Assembly: GCA_001515955.1 (NCBI GenBank)
Contig: LOES01000063.1
Coordinates: forward strand, 1 to 10,001
Direction: 5' to 3'
Source of the DNA: Clostridia bacterium BRH_c25
GTDB lineage: Bacteria; Bacillota_A; Clostridia; Lutisporales; Lutisporaceae
DNA: 10,001 nucleotides
Position 1 is the first letter of the stretch. Each line of letters opens with the position of its first letter. The translations under genes and the position numbers were made by a program. Positions 5,525 through 10,001 of this stretch are shown piece after piece. The notes under the pieces are model-generated. The model saw nothing but the letters and a program-made list of their open reading frames with translations. It had not been told where the DNA came from and searched no databases.

Positions 5525-6331
5525 ATGAAAAGAATGCTCAGAGATTTATCCAAAGAGGAAGTATCCATAATTATCGAAGATAGCTTATCTGATTATTGTT
5601 GTAAAGTTTCAAAAAGTGGCAAAAAGCCTTTCGGACTTGAAAAGAGTATCAGTTGGGTAAAAACATTTCCTACTTTTTGGCCAAATTTCATTTTTAATGC
5701 CAATTTAGAAGATTATGAAATCGGTGAACAGATTGAGCAAGTAGTAACCCGTATGAAATCAGGAGAACTTCCATATGAATGGGTTGTTGGTCCAAAATCA
5801 AATCCCGTAAATTTATATGAATATTTGAATTTGTATGGCTTTGAAAAACAATATGACATGTCAGGCATGGCAATAGATTTAATGAAACTTGATAGTAAAG
5901 TGACTATACCACAGAATATAAAAATACAGGTAGTAGATAACATAGAATTATTACATCTGTGGACTGAGATTGTGTCAAATGGATTATTTGATGGCAATAT
6001 AATTGAGCTATGCTTATTTGAGGACTTAATAAAAAATAGTAACTTTAAATTTTATATAGCCTTTTTTAATGGGGAAGCAGTTGCATCTTCTACGCTTCAA
6101 TTGTCAACTGGAGTTGCATCAATTGATATGGTCGCAACATTACATAAAAGTAGAAGGATGGGAATTGGTACTGCAATGACGTTAATACCATTATTAGATG
6201 CTCGTGAGATGGGGTATACTATTGGTGTTCTACAGGCAAGTCAAGCTGGTGAGCCAGTCTATAGAAAAATAGGGTTTAAGGAATATTGCAAATTTCACGT
6301 TTGTAAATACTGTAATGATAGTATTGTATAA
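5525..6331 (+). CDS. GNAT-family N-acetyltransferase with an extra N-terminal domain
   Basis: A 268-residue protein whose second half (about 130-255) is a GNAT domain. The acetyl-CoA pyrophosphate loop is visible as VATLHKSRRMGIGTAMT (203-219, the R/Q-x-x-G-x-G/A motif), followed by ASQAGEPVYRKIGF (238-251), the usual motif B and C-terminal beta strand. The first 120 residues (containing SWVKTFPTFWPNFIFN and PYEWVVGP) form a separate domain also found in other two-part GNAT proteins of Firmicutes; its target is unknown. It would transfer acetyl from acetyl-CoA to an amine in the cytoplasm. AGGAG lies six bases before the ATG, and the gene has its own promoter. It stands alone, convergent with the rbgA block. 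Confidence 0.85.
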   Translation: MKRMLRDLSKEEVSIIIEDSLSDYCCKVSKSGKKPFGLEKSISWVKTFPTFWPNFIFNANLEDYEIGEQIEQVVTRMKSGELPYEWVVGPKSNPVNLYEYLNLYGFEKQYDMSGMAIDLMKLDSKVTIPQNIKIQVVDNIELLHLWTEIVSNGLFDGNIIELCLFEDLIKNSNFKFYIAFFNGEAVASSTLQLSTGVASIDMVATLHKSRRMGIGTAMTLIPLLDAREMGYTIGVLQASQAGEPVYRKIGFKEYCKFHVCKYCNDSIV

Positions 6332-6396
6332 ATGTTTTTTACTTAGGTAATGGACGATTTTATGTGATTTTACCCACAATATTTAAGAACACAGCC

Positions 6397-6428
6397 AAAA
6401 AAAATAGTGGAACGGTTTAAACCGTTCC
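6397..6428 (-). terminator. Palindromic terminator after rbgA, also a repeat-family member
   Basis: GGAACGGTTTAAACCGTTCC (6409-6428) is a perfect 20-bp palindrome. On the minus strand it is followed by ACTA and eight T, a convincing rho-independent terminator for the rbgA block, about 120 bp past its stop. Half of the same palindrome, with the same CGTAG/CGCAG head, sits at 3243-3259. It may also weakly stop the convergent acetyltransferase transcript. Confidence 0.75.
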
Positions 6429-6480
6429 CTGCGAACATTTTGATTACCGGTTACCGGGCCAATATCACTATATTTCCCCG

Positions 6481-6531
6481 CCGTGTCTTTCCGTGGGTAT
6501 CCGTGTATCCCGTGTTGCCCGTTCCCTCGTT
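6481..6531. repeat. Degenerate CCGTG tandem repeat with about 10-bp period
   Basis: CCGTG starts at 6481, 6491, 6501 and 6510, followed by CCGTT at 6519 and TCGTT at 6527. It lies in the 3' untranslated part of the rbgA transcript and is much more GC-rich than its surroundings. Just left of it, TTACCGGTTACCGG is a 7-bp direct repeat. No coding function is evident. Confidence 0.5.
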
Positions 6532-6545
6532 CCCCCCGAAACCTG

Positions 6546-7403
6546 TTAAAACTCCTCCGGTGTCTCCAGCGTTATATTCCCAATCTTCCCTCCGCGGAAC
6601 TCGTCCAGGAGCATCACGGAAGCCCTTTGTATATCTATTTCTCCACCGGCTATTATGCAGCCACGTTTCCTTCCTATTGCTTTCAGGAGCTCTTCAGGTG
6701 CCATATCCGGCTGTATATCCTCCAGCTTATACCTAGCCTTCAACTTGTTTGGAAATTTGCTTGTAAGTACCTCCAGGAGTCTTTGGGCAAGCTCGTTGAC
6801 ATCCAGTATCTCATCCTTTATTGCCCCTGTGAAGGCAAGACACATGCCTACCCTTTCGTCCTCAAACTTAGGCCACAGAATTCCGGGTGTGTCCAGCAGC
6901 TCAAGCTCAGGACTCACTTTTATCCACTGCTTTGCTTTTGTGACCCCCGGTCTGTCGCCGGTCTGGGCTACACTTCTTCCTGCAAGCTTGTTAATGAAGG
7001 TAGACTTCCCAACATTGGGAATCCCTATAATAAGTGCTCTTACTGTCTTCACCAGCAAGCCTTTGCTTTTAAGTTTGTCGAGCTTTTCCTTCATAAGCTG
7101 CTTTGATGCCGCCAATACATCCTTCAAGCCGGTTCCGCTTACAGAATTGGCTAATATGACTTTTGTATTCTCCTGGTTGAAATAATCAACCCACTTGCGG
7201 TTCACGGCAGGATCAGCAAGATCGCTTTTATTCAGTACAATTATGCGCTTTTTATTGCCTACGATTTCATCTACCTCCGGGTTCCTGCTGCTCATGGGTA
7301 TTCTTGCATCAAGAAGCTCAATGACTATATCAACAAGCTTAAGGTCTTCTGCTATCTTGCGTTTAGCCTTGACCATATGCCCCGGATACCATTGTATGTT
7401 CAT
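6546..7403 (-). CDS. rbgA: Ribosome biogenesis GTPase RbgA (YlqF)
   Basis: A 285-residue circularly permuted GTPase needed for late 50S subunit assembly. The G motifs come in the order G4 (NKSD, 58-61), G1 (GIPNVGKST, 127-135), G2 (GDRPGVT, 149-155) and G3 (DTPG, 171-174), the hallmark of the YlqF/YawG group. The N-terminus MNIQWYPGHMVKAKR is family-typical. The C-terminal part (about 190-285) is the family's helical RNA-binding domain. The ATG at 7403 was chosen over the GTG at 7412 because GGAG lies ten bases upstream of it and abuts the GTG. It follows rplS closely, but the rplS terminator lies between them, so expression depends on read-through or an upstream internal promoter. In many Firmicutes rnhB follows; here it does not. 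Confidence 0.95.
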   Translation of the reverse strand: MNIQWYPGHMVKAKRKIAEDLKLVDIVIELLDARIPMSSRNPEVDEIVGNKKRIIVLNKSDLADPAVNRKWVDYFNQENTKVILANSVSGTGLKDVLAASKQLMKEKLDKLKSKGLLVKTVRALIIGIPNVGKSTFINKLAGRSVAQTGDRPGVTKAKQWIKVSPELELLDTPGILWPKFEDERVGMCLAFTGAIKDEILDVNELAQRLLEVLTSKFPNKLKARYKLEDIQPDMAPEELLKAIGRKRGCIIAGGEIDIQRASVMLLDEFRGGKIGNITLETPEEF

Positions 7404-7417
7404 ATGTATCACACTCC

Positions 7418-7449
7418 AAAAAATAAAAAGGGCTATTAAGCCCCCTTTT
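7418..7449 (-). terminator. Terminator overlapping the rplS stop codon
   Basis: On the minus strand AAAGGGGGC pairs with GCCCTTTTT (two G-T pairs) around TTAATA, followed by ATTTTTT. The rplS TAA is part of the upstream arm. The T-run ends directly before the GGAG of rbgA. Confidence 0.7.
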
Positions 7450-7789
7450 ATCTTATTTCTTTTATTTTCGCTCTCTTACCTACTCGTTCTCTCAAGTAGT
7501 TGATCTTCGCTCTTCTTACTTTACCTCTTCTTACGACCTCAATCTTATCCAATTTAGGTGAGTGTAAAGGGAAGGTTCTTTCCACACCTATACCATAAGA
7601 AATTCTTCTTACAGTGAAAGTCTCTGACAGTCCACCACCCTGCCTTTTCATAACTACGCCTTCGTATACCTGTATTCTTTCCCTGTTACCTTCTACAACC
7701 TTCACGTGCACTTTAACAGTGTCACCTACATTAAAAACAGGTATATCACTCTTAAGCTGTTCGCTTTCAATAACTTTTATCAAATCCAT
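7448..7789 (-). CDS. rplS: 50S ribosomal protein L19 (bL19)
   Basis: The 113-residue protein matches bL19 over its full length: [25 protein letters not shown] start, then [13 protein letters not shown] (41-53), [24 protein letters not shown] (57-80) and the basic tail [15 protein letters not shown]. It sits at the 30S-50S interface and helps form intersubunit bridges. The frame is open 39 bases further, but the ATG at 7789 has AGGAGG nine bases upstream and gives the normal length. It has its own promoter and leader in the 151-bp gap after trmD, so its level can be set apart from the upstream genes. Confidence 0.97.
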   Translation of the reverse strand: MDLIKVIESEQLKSDIPVFNVGDTVKVHVKVVEGNRERIQVYEGVVMKRQGGGLSETFTVRRISYGIGVERTFPLHSPKLDKIEVVRRGKVRRAKINYLRERVGKRAKIKEIR

Positions 7790-7839
7790 CGCAATGTCCC
7801 TCCTTCCATCATAGACGTTCATGTTCAATATTAAATCAA

Positions 7840-7897
7840 CTATAATTGTGATTTATTGCTTGGTGCTCTGACAGCGGAACGCCCGTAATAACGTTAA
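7840..7897 (-). promoter_or_regulatory. Structured rplS leader, possible L19 leader element
   Basis: Between the predicted start site and rplS the transcript can pair TTATT (7887-7891) with AATAA (7853-7857). This encloses small hairpins such as GCG-TTC-CGC and GCT-n5-AGC. Firmicutes are known to carry an L19 leader RNA at this place that is thought to bind the protein. Position and size fit; I cannot verify the consensus by eye. Confidence 0.4.
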
Positions 7898-7898
7898 A

Positions 7899-7927
7899 AT
7901 TATACCATATGACAAGCCTTGATGCAA
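7899..7927 (-). promoter_or_regulatory. Extended -10 promoter of rplS
   Basis: TATAAT (7899-7904) is perfect and preceded by TGG, an extended -10. The -35 box TTGCAT (7922-7927) at 17 bp is weak, as is common with extended -10 promoters. It lies just past the trmD stop and separates rplS from the upstream genes. Confidence 0.65.
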
Positions 7928-7940
7928 CCTCATATTAGAA

Positions 7941-8678
7941 TTATTTGCATTCTTTTTTTATCTTATCCAGAAGCTTCAGGTCCTCTTTGGATAAATCCGC
8001 TTTGGACAACAGCTCGGGCCTTTTTTCAAAGGTTCTTTTCAAGGACTCCTGCCTTCTCCACTTGTCTATGTTCTCATGGTGGCCCGAAAGCAGTACCTCA
8101 GGAACCTCCATCCCCATGAAAACCGGCGGCCTGGTATACTGAGGAAACTCAAGCAAGCCTTCGCTGAAGGACTCAACCACATGAGAGGCATCCTCCTTAA
8201 GCACCCCGGGAATCAGCCTGCAGGTCGCATCCACCACTGCCATGGCAGCTATTTCTCCTCCGGTCAGCACAAAATCTCCTATGGAAATTTCTTCATCCAC
8301 AAGGGCTTCTGTGACTCTTTCATCTATTCCCTCATAGTGTCCGCAAATAATCAAAAGATTCTCATAGCTGCTGAACTCCTTGGCTTTTGACTGATCAAAG
8401 GTTCTGCCTTGGGGACTCATAAGTATGGTATACGGCTTTTTTCCCAGCTTTGCTTTCACAGCTTCCACTGCATCAAATATCGGCTGACACTGCATTACCA
8501 TGCCCAGCCCGCCGCCGTATGGATAATCGTCCACCTTATTGTGCTTGTTTGCTGAATAATCTCTTATATTATGAAATTCAAGCTCCACCAGCTGTTTAAG
8601 AGCTGCTCTTCCGATGATGCTTTCTTTAAGAACCGCCTCAAACATCTCAGGAAAAAGAGTCAGTATATCTATTTTCAT
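7941..8678 (-). CDS. trmD: tRNA (guanine-N1)-methyltransferase TrmD
   Basis: A 245-residue SPOUT enzyme that methylates G37 of tRNAs at N1 using S-adenosylmethionine, preventing +1 frameshifts. Visible landmarks: [13 protein letters not shown] start, [13 protein letters not shown] (50-62), SPQGR (88-92), [11 protein letters not shown] (112-122) and [12 protein letters not shown] (131-142), the last two forming the trefoil-knot cofactor site. The C-terminal domain contains [17 protein letters not shown] and a lysine-rich end. The ATG immediately follows the rimM TAA, and GAGGG lies in the end of rimM, so the two are translationally coupled. No residue expected for activity seems to be missing. 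Confidence 0.97.
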   Translation of the reverse strand: MKIDILTLFPEMFEAVLKESIIGRAALKQLVELEFHNIRDYSANKHNKVDDYPYGGGLGMVMQCQPIFDAVEAVKAKLGKKPYTILMSPQGRTFDQSKAKEFSSYENLLIICGHYEGIDERVTEALVDEEISIGDFVLTGGEIAAMAVVDATCRLIPGVLKEDASHVVESFSEGLLEFPQYTRPPVFMGMEVPEVLLSGHHENIDKWRRQESLKRTFEKRPELLSKADLSKEDLKLLDKIKKECK

Positions 8679-9182
8679 TTACATCAAACCCTCTGGCAAT
8701 TCCACCACTATTTTTCTATCCTTTAAATCTATTTCCTTCACAACTTCCTTCAGGGCAGGAACCAATATATCCTTTCCGGCAGTTTGGACTACATAAACAT
8801 CATTACTGCCCGTCTGGAGCACATCCCTTATTTTGCCTAAAACCGAGCCCTTTTCATCATATACCTCTGAATCTATCAAATCGCAAATGAAATATGAGTC
8901 CTTTGGAAGCTTGACTGCCGACTTCCTGTCAACCTTCATGTAATAATTCCTCAGTCTGGCGGCTGCTTCCTCTGTTTCAATCCCCTTAAGCTTCATTACT
9001 ACAGTATTGCTGAGAAACTTGGTTCCTTCCACCTCATATTTTACCAGCTGGTTATTTTCCTCCACATAAACCTCTTTGAGCCTGTTAAATCTGCCCATAT
9101 CATCAGTAAGAGGGTAAACCTTGACTTCACCCCTGATACCATGTGTATTTATTATTTGTCCTATACTCAAATATTCAAGCAT
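8679..9182 (-). CDS. rimM: 16S rRNA processing / 30S maturation factor RimM
   Basis: A 167-residue protein with the two RimM beta-barrels. The N-terminal domain starts IGQIINTHGIRGEVKV (7-22). The C-terminal PRC barrel runs from about YFICDLIDSEV (97-107) through VLGKIRDVLQTGSNDVYVV to ILVPALKEVV, followed by a short tail. RimM binds S19 and assists maturation of the 30S head. The ATG at 9182 was chosen because GGGAG lies seven bases before it and it gives the typical length; the frame is open 75 bases further with no homology. It sits 186 bp after khpA with a terminator and hairpins between, so rimM-trmD probably form a separate transcription unit. Confidence 0.95.
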   Translation of the reverse strand: MLEYLSIGQIINTHGIRGEVKVYPLTDDMGRFNRLKEVYVEENNQLVKYEVEGTKFLSNTVVMKLKGIETEEAAARLRNYYMKVDRKSAVKLPKDSYFICDLIDSEVYDEKGSVLGKIRDVLQTGSNDVYVVQTAGKDILVPALKEVVKEIDLKDRKIVVELPEGLM

Positions 9183-9198
9183 GTTTTTTCTCCCAGGC

Positions 9199-9223
9199 AA
9201 AATGCGAAAAACTTCGCACTTTT
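9199..9223 (-). promoter_or_regulatory. Hairpin just upstream of the rimM ribosome binding site
   Basis: TGCGAA (9203-9208) pairs with TTCGCA (9213-9218) around AAAC, extended by AAAA/TTTT with one bulge. It ends a few bases before GGGAG of rimM. The CAAAATGCGAAAAA of its arm recurs exactly at 9289-9302, in the upstream part of the same leader. Confidence 0.5.
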
Positions 9224-9239
9224 GCTTCCTTAATTTATC

Positions 9240-9280
9240 TCGCAGATATATATTCAATCCTTATAATCTCATATCTGCGA
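9240..9280 (-). promoter_or_regulatory. Inverted repeat in the rimM leader or promoter
   Basis: TCGCAGATAT and ATATCTGCGA are perfect 10-bp arms separated by 21 bp. A weak promoter candidate, TTGAAT with GATTAT 17 bp downstream, overlaps the element, so it may be an operator or an RNA hairpin. Confidence 0.45.
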
Positions 9281-9311
9281 CTTCCATTCAAAATGCGAAA
9301 AATAGGTTAAA

Positions 9312-9344
9312 AGGCCGTTTTATCAAATAAAGCAAAAACGACCT
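9312..9344 (-). terminator. Terminator after khpA
   Basis: On the minus strand AGGTCGTTTT pairs with AAAACGGCCT over ten positions with one T-G pair, followed by TTTAACC. It lies 25 bp after the khpA stop and divides ffh-rpsP-khpA from rimM-trmD. Confidence 0.65.
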
Positions 9345-9368
9345 CTTAATAAATGTACACTTACGTAA

Positions 9369-9596
9369 TTATAGTATCTCTACAATTACCTTTTTATCCA
9401 GCTTTGATGCACTGGACTTTACTACGGTTCTTATTGCTCTCGCAATTCTTCCGTTTTTTCCTATTACCTTACCCATGTCTTCGGGAGCAACTGAAAGTTC
9501 TAAAATTATTGATCTGTCGCTTTCAGTTTCCTTAACCTTGACCATTTCCGGGTAATCTACAAGGGCTTTTGCAATTACCTCTACAAGCTCTTTCAA
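9369..9596 (-). CDS. khpA: KH-domain RNA-binding protein KhpA (YlqC)
   Basis: A 75-residue protein consisting of a single KH domain with the RNA-binding G-x-x-G loop at GKNGR (46-50), inside APEDMGKVIGKNGRIARAIR. KhpA, often with partner KhpB, binds RNAs and affects cell division and elongation in Gram-positive bacteria. The start is a TTG at 9596: AGGAG is eight bases upstream and the N-terminus MKELVEVIAKALVDYP is family-typical. The GTG and TTG slightly further upstream abut the AGGAG and are less likely. It follows rpsP by 27 bp in the same transcript. Confidence 0.92.
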   Translation of the reverse strand: MKELVEVIAKALVDYPEMVKVKETESDRSIILELSVAPEDMGKVIGKNGRIARAIRTVVKSSASKLDKKVIVEIL

Positions 9597-9623
9597 TTGC
9601 AACACTCCTAATGGATATTTGGC

Positions 9624-9878
9624 TTATTCCTGAACCTTTATTATGCCGCTTTTCTTTAAAAGCGCTCTGACTGTATCTGATGGTTGTGCACCGTTATCGA
9701 GCCACTTCTTGGCTTTTTCAGCATCTATCTTGATTTCTGCCGGATCTGTGATAGGATTGTAGTATCCTATTTCCTCGATGAACTTGCCATCTCTTGGGGA
9801 TCTTGAATCAGCAACTACCAATCTATAGAAAGGTGCTTTTTTTGCTCCCATTCTCTTCAATCTGATTTTAACTGACAT
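9624..9878 (-). CDS. rpsP: 30S ribosomal protein S16 (bS16)
   Basis: An 84-residue protein matching bS16 throughout: [41 protein letters not shown], then [22 protein letters not shown]. It is an early-binding protein of the 30S body. The ATG at 9878 has GGAGG eight bases upstream; a GTG nine bases earlier overlaps the ribosome binding site and is not used. It is 31 bp downstream of ffh, the standard Firmicute order. Confidence 0.97.
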   Translation of the reverse strand: MSVKIRLKRMGAKKAPFYRLVVADSRSPRDGKFIEEIGYYNPITDPAEIKIDAEKAKKWLDNGAQPSDTVRALLKKSGIIKVQE

Positions 9879-9909
9879 TGAATTCACCTCCTTACAAAAC
9901 TAATTTGTA

Positions 9910-10001
9910 TTATTTAAAGAACGGCATTTTCATTTTGCCTTTCTTCATATCTTTTTCCATTCCTGCAAACTGCTTCATCATCTTCTTTGACTGCTCAAAG
10001 T
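9910..10001 (-). CDS. ffh: Signal recognition particle protein Ffh, C-terminal end only
   Basis: Only the last 30 or so codons are inside the window. They read FEQSKKMMKQFAGM, then EKDMKKGKMKMPFF and a final lysine before TAA, the methionine-rich, basic tail of the Ffh M domain, which binds SRP RNA and signal peptides. The position directly before rpsP supports the call. The rest of the gene is beyond the right edge. Confidence 0.85.
   Translation of the reverse strand, partial: FEQSKKMMKQFAGMEKDMKKGKMKMPFFK

Noticed and set aside
6407..7185. Long plus-strand ORFs (109, 207 and 176 codons) opposite rbgA
   Set aside because: They are antisense shadows of the well-supported rbgA gene and have no homology or ribosome binding sites.
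687..7911. Identical 13-mer ATTATACCATATG in the promoters of the REP-type transposase and of rplS
   Set aside because: It consists mostly of the TATAAT box with its extended -10; outside it the promoters differ, so chance plus promoter constraint explains it.

Overview
The window comes from an AT-rich, low-GC Gram-positive bacterium, most likely a clostridial Firmicute. The evidence is the gene order ffh-rpsP-khpA-rimM-trmD-rplS-rbgA, the strong AGGAGG-type ribosome binding sites, frequent TTG/GTG starts and near-consensus vegetative promoters. The protein sequences look like the Ruminiclostridium/Acetivibrio group, but I cannot fix the genus from sequence alone.

The right third (about 6.4-10 kb, all minus strand) is a conserved housekeeping cluster for translation and protein targeting: the C-terminal tail of Ffh (SRP), ribosomal protein S16, the KH-domain RNA chaperone KhpA, the 16S maturation factor RimM, the tRNA m1G37 methyltransferase TrmD, ribosomal protein L19 and the 50S-assembly GTPase RbgA. 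It is broken into transcriptional blocks. There is a terminator after khpA, a hairpin-rich leader before rimM, an extended -10 promoter and structured leader before rplS, a terminator overlapping the rplS stop codon and lying directly against the rbgA ribosome binding site, and a perfect 20-bp palindrome plus T-run after rbgA.

The left two thirds (1-6.4 kb) are accessory. From the left: a REP-associated (Y1/IS200-like) tyrosine transposase, broken by a small deletion that appears to remove its catalytic tyrosine; a 5'-truncated IS630-family DDE transposase with a translationally coupled 96-residue passenger ORF; a two-gene toxin-antitoxin-like module (Phd/HicB-like antitoxin first, HicA-like toxin second) behind a perfect consensus promoter; about 750 bp of non-coding DNA rich in palindromes and short repeats; a cupin gene and a D-threonine-aldolase/D-serine-dehydratase-like PLP enzyme, probably one operon; a small ORF of uncertain reality; and a two-domain GNAT acetyltransferase on the plus strand with its own promoter.

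The most interesting thread is the set of short palindromes that look like REP elements (GTAG or GCAG followed by an imperfect or perfect palindrome) and larger hairpins with GTACCGGG/GTATCAGG-like ends. They are scattered through the accessory half of a window that also carries a decayed REP-type transposase. One of them seems to serve as the rbgA terminator. I found no CRISPR array, rRNA, tRNA or replication origin.
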